Part shown: piece after piece, positions 1 through 5,693 of the stretch
How the letters are laid out: each line of letters opens with the position of its first letter
How positions within the stretch are numbered: position 1 is the first letter of the stretch
Translations under genes and position numbers: made by a program
The notes under the pieces: generated by a model
Told to the model about the DNA's origin: nothing
Seen by the model: the letters and a program-made list of their open reading frames with translations, nothing else
Databases searched by the model: none
From: JAEUIZ01 sp046155605
GTDB lineage: Bacteria; Planctomycetota; Phycisphaerae; Phycisphaerales; UBA1924
Direction of reading: 5' to 3'
NCBI GenBank assembly: GCA_046155605.1
Contig: JBJXFQ010000144.1
Span: 1-9,369, forward strand
DNA length: 9,369 nucleotides

Positions 1-131
1 GCTACCTCAACTACTTCGCCGCCGGTGAGCAATACGCCAACTGCGACGCCTCGACCACGCCGCCGATCCTCAACGTCAACGACTTCGTCTGCTTCCTCAA
101 TCGCTTCGCGGCGGGATGCACCGGGCCATAA
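1..131 (+). CDS. Dockerin-like C-terminus of an exported protein (5' end outside window)
   Basis: Only the last 42 codons are present, read from base 3 to the TAA at 129-131. They encode YLNYFAAG, then NCDAS-TTPP and a second unit NVNDFVCFLNRFAAGC, ending four codons later. This looks like the tail end of two similar calcium-loop/helix units, with Asn and Asp at the positions expected of loop ligands (NCDAS, NVND). The pattern with a closing FAAGC is the GC-type dockerin-like tail found at the C-terminus of many secreted Phycisphaerae proteins, where it is thought to serve in anchoring or protein-protein contact. The catalytic or structural part of the protein lies upstream of the window, so its function cannot be told. 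It is on the same strand as pdxA, 119 bases away, and probably separate from it. Confidence 0.75.
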   Translation, partial: YLNYFAAGEQYANCDASTTPPILNVNDFVCFLNRFAAGCTGP

Positions 132-250
132 ACGCCGGCATCGGGCTGTAATCGCTTCGCGGGGTCATCGTCGCCGTGACATAGGGTCCGTTCGCGGCTG
201 TGCGTCCCTCCCGCGTCGCGCTCGCGGCCCGTCTCGGCTACGGTTCGCCG

Positions 251-1315
251 ATGGCCGTGCCGCTGATTGCAATCTCCCTCGGCGATCCCGGCGGCATCGG
301 GCCGGAAGTTGTCCTCAAGGCCCTTGCCGACCCGGCCCTCCGCGCCCGCGCGCGCTGGCTCTTGATCGGGCCTGAATCCGCCCTCCGTGCCGCGGCAGCC
401 CACGCCGCGATCGCCCCGTTCTGGCAACGCCATGCCGCGCCGCCACGCCAATCGCCGGCGAACATTTCGATCGCCCACTCCGGCAACGCACCCACGATGC
501 CGTCGCACGCGGGAGATGCCGCGATCTGGGACATCCCCTGCGCGCGCGCCGATGCCCGACCCACCCCCGAAGGCGGCGAGGTCTCGTTCCTTGCCGTGGA
601 AATCGCCATCGCGCTCGCACTCCTGCCGCGTGGCGACCCGCGCCGCGCGCACGCCATCGTCACCGCGCCGATCAACAAGGAAGCGTGGTCGCTGGCGGGC
701 CATGGCGAGTTCGCGGGCCACACCGAACTGCTCGCGGCTCGCTGCTCGCCAGCGGGATCGGCCCCACCGGCACACGCCATGATGTTCGTCACGCCGCGCC
801 TTCGCGTCGTGCTCGCCACCACCCACATCCCCCTCGCCGCCGTGCCCGCCGCCATCACCACCGATCGTGTGCTGAGCGCGATCCGTGTCGGTGCCGCGAT
901 GTGCGCGCGCCTCGGCCTTGTGCGCCCGCGCGTCGCCGTCTGCGGTCTCAATCCCCACGCGGGCGAGAACGGACTCCTCGGCACCGATGAAACCCGCGCG
1001 ATCGTGCCCGCCATTGCCGCCGCTCGATCGCTGGGGATCGATGCCCGCGGCCCGATGCCCGGCGACACCGTTTTCAATGCCGCCGTCATTGGCGACTACG
1101 ACCTCGTTGTCGCCATGTACCACGATCAGGGGCTGATCCCCGTCAAACTCCTCGACCGCGATCGCGCTGTCAACACCACCGCCGGGCTCCCCATCGTGCG
1201 GACGAGCCCCGACCACGGCACGGCCTACGACATCGCCGGCTCCAATCGCGCCGACCCCGGAAGCACAACGGCTGCCATTGAACTTGCGGCACGGCTCGCC
1301 ACAGATGCCGCATGA
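251..1315 (+). CDS. pdxA: 4-hydroxythreonine-4-phosphate dehydrogenase PdxA
   Basis: PdxA is a cytosolic, metal- and NAD-dependent enzyme. It oxidises 4-phosphohydroxy-threonine to the 3-amino-2-oxopropyl phosphate that PdxJ uses to build pyridoxine phosphate (DXP-dependent vitamin B6 route). The 354-residue protein opens with GDPGGIGPE at residues 11-19 and has TAPINK (138-143), the substrate-binding GHTE (H157-T158) and the NTTAGLPIVRTSPDHGTA block near the C-terminus. Three histidines, H192 (TTH), H236 (NPHAGE) and H291 (YHDQG), are spaced 44 and 55 apart, matching the metal ligands H166/H211/H266 of E. coli PdxA. The length is slightly above the usual 330 because of an extra stretch around residues 60-95. 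I chose ATG 251 because it puts the usual few residues before GDPxGIGPE; a GTG at 200 in frame would add 17 atypical residues. No clear Shine-Dalgarno is visible. Neighbouring genes are not B6 genes. Confidence 0.95.
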   Translation: MAVPLIAISLGDPGGIGPEVVLKALADPALRARARWLLIGPESALRAAAAHAAIAPFWQRHAAPPRQSPANISIAHSGNAPTMPSHAGDAAIWDIPCARADARPTPEGGEVSFLAVEIAIALALLPRGDPRRAHAIVTAPINKEAWSLAGHGEFAGHTELLAARCSPAGSAPPAHAMMFVTPRLRVVLATTHIPLAAVPAAITTDRVLSAIRVGAAMCARLGLVRPRVAVCGLNPHAGENGLLGTDETRAIVPAIAAARSLGIDARGPMPGDTVFNAAVIGDYDLVVAMYHDQGLIPVKLLDRDRAVNTTAGLPIVRTSPDHGTAYDIAGSNRADPGSTTAAIELAARLATDAA

Positions 1316-1323
1316 CCGCAGGT

Positions 1324-1366
1324 GACGCTCAAAGCGCCCGCGCTCGCCAACGCACTTGGCGGCGTC
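1324..1366 (+). terminator. Possible hairpin structure after pdxA
   Basis: Just after the pdxA stop, CGCCAA (1345-1350) pairs with TTGGCG (1356-1361) across a five-base loop. Directly outside it GACGC (1324-1328) can pair with GCGTC (1362-1366), leaving a bulge on the left side. No run of T follows, so this is not a classical intrinsic terminator. It could still help end the pdxA transcript before the separate feo promoter. Confidence 0.3.
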
Positions 1367-1404
1367 TCCAGGTTTAAGTTCGCAAAAAGTTCGGCAGCGA
1401 CTCG

Positions 1405-1423
1405 GTTGAGACTCAGTCTCAAC
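1405..1423. promoter_or_regulatory. Perfect 19-bp palindrome, likely iron-regulator (Fur/DtxR-type) operator
   Basis: The sequence GTTGAGACTCAGTCTCAAC is a perfect 9-1-9 inverted repeat. Its core TGAGACT-C-AGTCTCA has the 7-1-7 layout of Fur boxes (TGATAAT-N-ATTATCA) and agrees with that consensus at the TGA..TCA ends and several inner positions; the 9-1-9 geometry is also that of DtxR-family boxes. It covers the -35 element and upstream spacer of the feoA promoter, so a bound repressor would exclude RNA polymerase. The position ahead of ferrous-iron uptake genes makes an iron-sensing repressor the natural candidate. Which regulator family binds it is inference. Confidence 0.7.
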
Positions 1424-1433
1424 TCGCTATCAT
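1406..1433 (+). promoter_or_regulatory. Sigma-70-like promoter for the feo genes
   Basis: TTGAGA (1406-1411) and TATCAT (1428-1433) each match the sigma-70 consensus at five of six bases, with a 16-base spacer. The -35 lies inside the palindrome at 1405-1423. Transcription would start near 1440, only about four bases before the ATG at 1444, which favours the second in-frame ATG at 1486 as the feoA start. Confidence 0.65.
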
Positions 1434-1485
1434 CGACTGCAACATGATCCCTTGGCGGTCGTTCCGCTCGGGGCCGAAATCCATC

Positions 1486-1731
1486 ATGAACCCCGTCTCG
1501 CTCTCCCAACTCAAACGCGGTCAAAGCGGCGTGGTCTGCTCCACGTCGCTCGCGCAGGACGATGCCGCCATGCTCGGGGCCATGGGCCTCCGTTGCAACG
1601 CCAAGGTCCGCCTCTGCCGTGAGGGCGAGCCCTGCATCGTCGCCGTCTGTTCCGGGTCGGGCGTTGCCGCCTGCCGCATCGGCCTCGCTCGCCCCCTCGC
1701 CGATCGCATCATGGTCACGCCGTCCGCGTGA
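1486..1731 (+). CDS. feoA: Ferrous iron transport protein A (FeoA), cysteine-rich
   Basis: FeoA is a small cytosolic SH3-like protein that acts with the Fe(II) permease FeoB. The 81-residue product shows the family plan: SLSQLKRGQSGVV at residues 5-17, the helix-turn LGAMGLRCNAKVRL at 30-43, the strand EPCIVAV at 48-54, and a closing RIGLARPLADRIMV. It is the usual FeoA length. It contains six cysteines (18, 37, 44, 50, 55, 63), many for a FeoA. An upstream in-frame ATG at 1444 would give 95 residues, but the predicted transcription start near 1440 leaves it almost no leader, and the extra residues fall outside the domain; a weak GGGG lies 12-15 bases before 1486. The TGA at 1729-1731 overlaps a GTG in the feoB frame. 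Likely iron-repressed through the palindrome at 1405-1423. Confidence 0.88.
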   Translation: MNPVSLSQLKRGQSGVVCSTSLAQDDAAMLGAMGLRCNAKVRLCREGEPCIVAVCSGSGVAACRIGLARPLADRIMVTPSA

Positions 1732-1739
1732 GTCGTGCT

Positions 1740-1755
1740 GAGCGAGCGAGCGAGC
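1740..1755 (+). repeat. (GAGC)4 tetranucleotide tract at the feoA-feoB junction
   Basis: Four exact GAGC units lie in a purine-rich stretch, 1732-1817, between the feoA stop and the feoB ATG. The stretch also has short arms GTGCTG (1735-1740) and CAGCGCAC (1758-1765) that can nearly pair. Its composition differs sharply from the C-rich flanks, which suggests non-coding spacer, although it stays open in the feoB frame. Confidence 0.55.
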
Positions 1756-1817
1756 CGCAGCGCACGAGGCACGGAGGAGCGCACCGCATCGGCGATGCGC
1801 CGGGCACAGAGACTTCC

Positions 1818-3974
1818 ATGCCCTCCCAAGGCTCGATTCCAGCCGTGATTCCCGCGACCGATCCCCCCGCCGATGCCGCACCCCCGCGCGTCGCGCTCCT
1901 GGGCAATCCCAACACCGGCAAGACCACGCTCTTCAACCGCCTCTCGGGGCTCCGACACAAGACTTCCAACTTCCCCGGGACCACCCTCGAAGCCCGCGTC
2001 GGACGCCTTCGCAGTCCGCTCGCTTCCTCGTCTTCTCACCTCCCCACCTCTTCACCTGCTCATCCTTCTTCTTCCTCGGCGTCCCCTCGTCCCCCCGTCC
2101 CCTCGTCCGCTTCGGCTCTCGACCTCATCGACCTCCCCGGCATCTACTCACTCGAACTCGACCAGGCCGAGGCCCAGATCTGCCGCGACGTTCTTAGCGG
2201 CCGCGCCGCGCCCCTCGGCGAATCCGTCGGCGAGCCCCAGGCGCTCCTCATCGTCGTTGATTCCACCAACCTCGCACGCAACCTCCTGCTCGTCGGCGAG
2301 GCGCTTCGCCGTCGTCTTCCCACCGTCATCGCGCTCAACATGATCGACCTCGCCCGCCGTCGCGGCATCCACGTCGATCCCGCCATCCTCGCCGCGCGCC
2401 TGGGCTGCGACGCCATCGCCGTCAGCGCCCGCACCGGCGAGGGCCTGGACGCCCTCCGCACCGCCCTCGCCGACCCCCGCCTGCCCAATCACACGCCCCC
2501 CGGCGACGTGGACGGCCTGCGCGCATGGGCCGACGATCTCGCCGCCGCCGTCGCTGCAGGCCACCACACCGACGATCCCCTCACCGACCGCGCCGATCGC
2601 CTCCTCACCCATCCCATCCTCGGCACCCTCGCCTTCGCCATCATCATGGCTTCCCTCTTCTGGCTCCTCTTCAGCATCGCGCAACACCCCATGGGCTGGA
2701 TCGACTCCGCCTTCGCCGTGCTCGCCGATGCCGTCGCCTCCATCATGCCCGACGGCGTCCTCCGCGACCTCATCTCACAGGGCATCATCGGCGGCGTTGG
2801 TGCCACCGTCGTCTTCCTCCCACAGATCGCCCTCCTCTTCTTCTGCATCGCCCTCCTCGAAGACACCGGCTACCTCGCCCGCGCCGCCTTCGTCATGGAT
2901 CGCCTCCTCCGCCCATTCGGCCTTCCCGGCCACTCCTTTGTCCCGCTCCTCTCCAGCCATGCCTGCGCGCTCCCCGGCATCATGGCCACTCGCGCCATCC
3001 CAGACCGCCGCGAACGCCTCGCCACCATCCTCGTCGCCCCCTTCATGACCTGCTCGGCCCGCCTTCCGGTCTACATCCTCATCACGACTGTGCTTTTCCG
3101 TGATCGCCCCGCTTTGGCCGCCCTCGCCTTCGTCGGGTGCTACGCCCTCGGCATCGTGGCGGGCGTCCTCAGCGCCCTCCTCGCCCGCAGAACCATCCTC
3201 CGCGGCAAGAGCCGCCCCATGGCCCTCGAACTGCCGACCTACAAGGCCCCCAGCGTCCGAACCGCCGCCCTCACCACCTACGACCGCTCCTTCATCTTCC
3301 TGAAAAAAGCCGGCACCAACATCCTCGCCATCTGCATCGTGCTGTGGTGGCTGAGCGCCTATCCCACCACGCCGCCGCCGCAACGCGCCATCGATCTGCG
3401 CAATGCCGCTGCGCTCGCCGTTCCGCCGCCATCCGAGCCGCACGCCGAGCAACCCTTTCTAGAAGGACTAGGGAATCAGCCCATCGGCGATTTCCCCGCC
3501 TTTAAGAACGTCTACGCCCAGTCTCGTGAGGACCTCTTCGCCGAGGCCGCTCGCCTCGAGCACGCACACGCAGCCGCCCACAGTTTCGCCGGACGCATGG
3601 GCCGCTTCATCCAGCCCGCGCTCGCCCCCATCGGCTGCGATTGGCAACTCTCCGTCGCAGTGCTCACCAGTTTCGCCGCGCGTGAGGTTTTCGTCTCGAC
3701 GCTTGCCGTCGTCGTCGAGGGAGAGACCGACGCCGAGGCCGAGGGCGTGCTCGATCGCCTCGCCGTCGCTCGACGTTCCGACGGCGGCCCGCTCTTTACC
3801 ACCGCCAACTCTTGGGCCTTGCTCGTCTACTACGTCCTCGCCATGCAGTGCCTGCCGACTCTCGCCGTCACCGCCCGCGAGTCCGGCAGTTGGAAGTGGG
3901 CGCTGCTCCAACTCGCCTGGATGTCGGGCCTGGCCTACGCCCTCGCCGCCATCGTCTACCAGATCGCGGCGTGA
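1818..3974 (+). CDS. feoB: Ferrous iron permease FeoB
   Basis: FeoB is the inner-membrane Fe(II) transporter with an N-terminal GTPase. In the 718-residue product the G motifs are clear: G1 GNPNTGKTT (29-37, K35), switch I with NFPGTT, G3 DLPG (105-108), G4 NMID (174-177) and G5 SARTGEG (203-209). The membrane part starts near 267 and holds two gate-like repeats: SSHACALPGIMATR with C383 and FMTCSARLPVY with C412, then AREVFVSTL, and the closing GSWKWAL segment. Residues 66-100 are a Ser/Pro-rich insert between G2 and G3 (see separate entry). I chose ATG 1818. GTG 1728 overlaps the feoA stop as GTGA, a plausible coupling arrangement that would add 30 residues, but those codons lack the C-ending preference of the rest and contain a GAGC repeat. 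No FeoC-like gene is seen. Confidence 0.93.
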   Translation: MPSQGSIPAVIPATDPPADAAPPRVALLGNPNTGKTTLFNRLSGLRHKTSNFPGTTLEARVGRLRSPLASSSSHLPTSSPAHPSSSSASPRPPVPSSASALDLIDLPGIYSLELDQAEAQICRDVLSGRAAPLGESVGEPQALLIVVDSTNLARNLLLVGEALRRRLPTVIALNMIDLARRRGIHVDPAILAARLGCDAIAVSARTGEGLDALRTALADPRLPNHTPPGDVDGLRAWADDLAAAVAAGHHTDDPLTDRADRLLTHPILGTLAFAIIMASLFWLLFSIAQHPMGWIDSAFAVLADAVASIMPDGVLRDLISQGIIGGVGATVVFLPQIALLFFCIALLEDTGYLARAAFVMDRLLRPFGLPGHSFVPLLSSHACALPGIMATRAIPDRRERLATILVAPFMTCSARLPVYILITTVLFRDRPALAALAFVGCYALGIVAGVLSALLARRTILRGKSRPMALELPTYKAPSVRTAALTTYDRSFIFLKKAGTNILAICIVLWWLSAYPTTPPPQRAIDLRNAAALAVPPPSEPHAEQPFLEGLGNQPIGDFPAFKNVYAQSREDLFAEAARLEHAHAAAHSFAGRMGRFIQPALAPIGCDWQLSVAVLTSFAAREVFVSTLAVVVEGETDAEAEGVLDRLAVARRSDGGPLFTTANSWALLVYYVLAMQCLPTLAVTARESGSWKWALLQLAWMSGLAYALAAIVYQIAA
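2013..2117 (+). repeat. Low-complexity pyrimidine-rich insertion inside feoB
   Basis: This 105-base, in-frame stretch encodes 35 residues of which 15 are Ser and 8 Pro. It sits between the strand after switch I (ARVGRLR) and the strand leading to G3 (LDLIDLPG), where other FeoB proteins have only about half a dozen residues. The DNA is almost all C and T and contains a 13-base direct repeat, CGTCCCCTCGTCC, at 2080-2092 and 2096-2108 (period 16). Confidence 0.8.
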
Positions 3975-3994
3975 CTACCACACCATTCCGCACC

Positions 3995-4018
3995 TTGCCA
4001 CTTTGCCACTCCGCCACT
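3995..4018 (+). repeat. Three 8-bp tandem repeats after feoB
   Basis: TTGCCACT occurs at 3995-4002 and 4003-4010, followed by the variant CCGCCACT at 4011-4018. The tract is followed by a C/T-rich run up to about 4036. It fills the short gap between the feoB stop and the likely start of the next small gene. Confidence 0.7.
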
Positions 4019-4036
4019 TCCCCCTTACTCTCCCCC

Positions 4037-4207
4037 GTGCCCGCCTCCTCCCTCCCCATCCACGACTGGCAGTTCTGGGTCGCCACGCTCATCTTCCTCG
4101 CCGCGGCCTTCTATCTCGTCCGCGAAGTCCTCCCCACGCCCCTCCGCCGTCGCCGCAAGAACGCACGCCGCGTGAGCCTCACCGTCGGCGGCAAGTCCGT
4201 GCGCTGA
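4037..4207 (+). CDS. Small single-pass membrane protein downstream of feoB
   Basis: This 56-residue frame opens at GTG 4037. Residues 11-28 (WQFWVATLIFLAAAFYLV) form one likely transmembrane helix. A strongly basic segment (LRRRRKNARR) follows, and by the positive-inside rule this would place the C-terminus in the cytosol. The last part reads VSLTVGGK. It starts 62 bases after feoB on the same strand and is probably co-transcribed. In Firmicutes and Bacteroidota a short one-helix protein (FeoB-associated, often Cys-rich) lies at the same place; this one has no cysteine, so a shared function is only inferred. The frame stays open back to GTG 3971, which overlaps the feoB TGA as GTGA, but that extension would translate the 8-bp tandem repeats, so I prefer 4037. 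The purpose of the protein is unknown. Confidence 0.55.
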   Translation: MPASSLPIHDWQFWVATLIFLAAAFYLVREVLPTPLRRRRKNARRVSLTVGGKSVR

Positions 4208-4241
4208 CGGCTCGTCCGTGCGCCGATACCATCCCGCCCCG

Positions 4242-5414
4242 ATGCCCCCGCTCGTCGCGATCGTCGCCAACGTGCAGACGCCCTACCGCGTCCACCTCCA
4301 TCGCCGCATCGTCCGCGAGATGCCCGAGATCCGCCTCGCCAGCGTCTACACCCACGACCAGCCCGATCAGCCCTGGAAATCCGCCGAGTTCGCCGAGATC
4401 AACCCTGTCCCCTTCGGCCAGGGCCAGCCCGTCATCGAGCAGGGTAAGCCGAAATGGGCTCGCGCCGACTGGGCCAAGGGCGGCCGAATCATGCGATGGC
4501 TGCGCGACAACGACGCCCGTGCCGTCGTCGTAGGCGGCTACAACGACCTCACCCGCCTCCGACTCATCTTCGCCTGCCGCCGCGCCGGCATCCCCTGCTT
4601 CGTCACCGCTGACAGCAATATCCACGGCGACTTCGCCACCGGCTTCCGGCGCATCGTCAAGTCCGCCCTCGTCAACGCCGTCGTCCGCCGCGCCACCGGC
4701 CTCATGCCCTGCGGCACGCTCGGCGTCCGCTACTTCGAGCGCTACGGCGGCGACCCCACACGCATGTTCTTCTTTCCCTATGAGCCCGATTACGACCTCA
4801 TCCGCGACCTCGCCGCCGATCGCACCCGCGACGTGCGCGCGCGATATCGCCTCGATCCAGCGCGACGCCGCGCCGTCGTCTGTGCTCGCCTCATCCACGT
4901 CAAACGCGTCGATCTTGCCATTGATGCCTTCTCAGTCATCGCCGGCGAGCGGCCCGACCTCGACCTCGTCGTCATCGGCGACGGCCCGCTCCGCGAATCG
5001 CTCGCGGCCCGCGTCCCCGCGACCCTCCGCCACCGCGTCATCTTCACCGGGTTCATCGGCGACCAAGCCGTCATCAGTGCCATCTACCGCGGCTCACACC
5101 TTCTCCTTTGCCCCTCCGATTACGAGCCTTGGGCCGTTGTCTTGAATGAGGCCGCCGCCGCCGGACTCGCCATCATCGCCAGCGATGTCGTCGGTGCCGC
5201 AGCCGAACTCGTCCGCGATAACGTCAACGGCCACACCTTCCCCGTCGGCAATCTCGCCGCCCTCACCGATCACCTGCGCAGAGCGACCGACGCGCCAACC
5301 CTCGACCGCCTCCGCGCCGGTTCCACCACCGTCCTCGCCGCCTGGCGCGATCGCGGCGACCCCGTACAAGGCCTAAAGAAAGCCCTTGTCTACTCCAACG
5401 TCATCTCTCGGTAG
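4242..5414 (+). CDS. Glycosyltransferase, GT-B fold, family 4-like
   Basis: The 390-residue protein has the two-domain layout of retaining GT-B glycosyltransferases. The N-terminal domain begins AIVANVQTPYRVHLHRRI, typical of family-4 enzymes that recognise acceptors. The C-terminal donor domain begins with VVCARLIHVKRVDLAIDAF (R216, K221, expected to contact the nucleotide-sugar phosphates), continues with LVVIGDGPL and VIFTGFIGD, and ends in the EX7E motif E295-P-W...N-E303 followed by AAAAGLAIIASDVVGAAAELV. Such enzymes transfer a sugar from a nucleotide-sugar donor to cell-envelope or exopolysaccharide intermediates on the cytosolic face; the sugar and acceptor cannot be read from the sequence. 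I chose ATG 4242 as it precedes the first strand directly; GTG 4218 would add eight residues. No Shine-Dalgarno is evident. It is 34 bases after the small Feo-linked frame, so read-through is possible, but no function links them. Confidence 0.85.
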   Translation: MPPLVAIVANVQTPYRVHLHRRIVREMPEIRLASVYTHDQPDQPWKSAEFAEINPVPFGQGQPVIEQGKPKWARADWAKGGRIMRWLRDNDARAVVVGGYNDLTRLRLIFACRRAGIPCFVTADSNIHGDFATGFRRIVKSALVNAVVRRATGLMPCGTLGVRYFERYGGDPTRMFFFPYEPDYDLIRDLAADRTRDVRARYRLDPARRRAVVCARLIHVKRVDLAIDAFSVIAGERPDLDLVVIGDGPLRESLAARVPATLRHRVIFTGFIGDQAVISAIYRGSHLLLCPSDYEPWAVVLNEAAAAGLAIIASDVVGAAAELVRDNVNGHTFPVGNLAALTDHLRRATDAPTLDRLRAGSTTVLAAWRDRGDPVQGLKKALVYSNVISR

Positions 5415-5484
5415 GCCGACGCTCCGCGCCGACTCCTCCTCTTCGATCTGGCTACCCCGCCCCGGTCGATTCTTCTCTTCGTGC

Positions 5485-5515
5485 CACGGGCTTCGACGCT
5501 TCGTCGATGCCCGTG
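5485..5515 (+). terminator. Strong hairpin after the glycosyltransferase gene
   Basis: CACGGGCTTCGACG (5485-5498) and CGTCGATGCCCGTG (5502-5515) pair at 13 of 14 positions around a CTT loop; the single mismatch is T-T at 5492/5508. It lies 70 bases past the glycosyltransferase stop. No T-run follows directly, so a factor-independent terminator is likely only in the sense of a stable 3' end structure. Confidence 0.5.
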
Positions 5516-5534
5516 CGTCGCGCCCCCGCATCAC

Positions 5535-5553
5535 CGACCGCGCCTCGCGGTCG
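5535..5553. terminator. 8-bp perfect hairpin
   Basis: CGACCGCG (5535-5542) pairs completely with CGCGGTCG (5546-5553) around a CCT loop. It is followed on the plus strand by a pyrimidine-rich stretch, TCTTCCCCTTTCT, within about 16 bases. It could serve as a terminator for plus-strand transcripts. Confidence 0.45.
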
Positions 5554-5587
5554 ATGCTCTTCCCCTTTCTCCGCCCTTCCTCTTCAC

Positions 5588-5634
5588 CCTCCCCCGCTGC
5601 CAGCGGAGGAGGTGTCACGAGCAAGGCGAGTGAC
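5588..5634. repeat. Double inverted repeat followed by G8 tract, possible interspersed repeat
   Basis: CCTCC-C-CCGCTG (5588-5599) pairs with CAGCGG-A-GGAGG (5601-5612) apart from one C/A mismatch; the realistic loop is GCC. Two bases on, GTCAC (5614-5618) pairs with GTGAC (5630-5634) around GAGCAAGGCGA. A run of eight G follows at 5635-5642. C-rich arm, G-rich arm and purine-rich linker resemble the intergenic repeat families common in high-GC genomes, but copies elsewhere cannot be seen here. Confidence 0.45.
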
Positions 5635-5653
5635 GGGGGGGGCGCTTGGGTCC

Positions 5654-5672
5654 ATCGACGGTCCCCGTCGAT
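5654..5672. terminator. 8-bp perfect hairpin next to the MoxR gene end
   Basis: ATCGACGG (5654-5661) pairs completely with CCGTCGAT (5665-5672) around TCC. It begins 22 bases past the stop of the minus-strand MoxR gene and is the first structure its transcript would meet. No T-run follows on the minus strand. The right arm shares GTCGATTCTTC (5667-5677) with 5465-5475. Confidence 0.45.
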
Positions 5673-5693
5673 TCTTCGTTCCGGCTTTCCCCC

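Larger units (their letters stand above)
5415..5693. other. Hairpin-rich spacer between convergent genes
   Basis: The 279 bases separate the ends of the glycosyltransferase (+) and the MoxR gene (-). They hold at least four separate inverted repeats (5485-5515, 5535-5553, 5588-5612 with 5614-5634, 5654-5672), most with three-base loops, plus a G8 tract. GTCGAT recurs at 5465, 5503 (after one arm), 5551 and 5667. No open frame here has convincing codon use. Confidence 0.6.

Noticed and set aside
200..250. GTG start for pdxA at 200
   Set aside because: It adds 17 residues before the conserved beginning; ATG 251 fits the family better.
11..1216. 401-codon open frame on the minus strand across pdxA
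   Set aside because: It is antisense to a clearly conserved PdxA, is rich in Arg/Gly/Asp from GC-rich complement codons, and shows no domain.
1444..1485. Upstream ATG of feoA
   Set aside because: It would lie about four bases after the predicted transcription start and adds residues outside the FeoA domain.
3526..4533. Plus-strand frame of 335 codons bridging feoB, the small gene and the glycosyltransferase
   Set aside because: Ser/Pro/Arg-rich product crossing three better-supported genes in another frame; an artefact of high GC.
5485..5672. CRISPR array or tRNA in the hairpin-rich spacer
   Set aside because: The inverted repeats differ in sequence and spacing, there are no regular direct repeats with spacers, and no cloverleaf or CCA end could be built.
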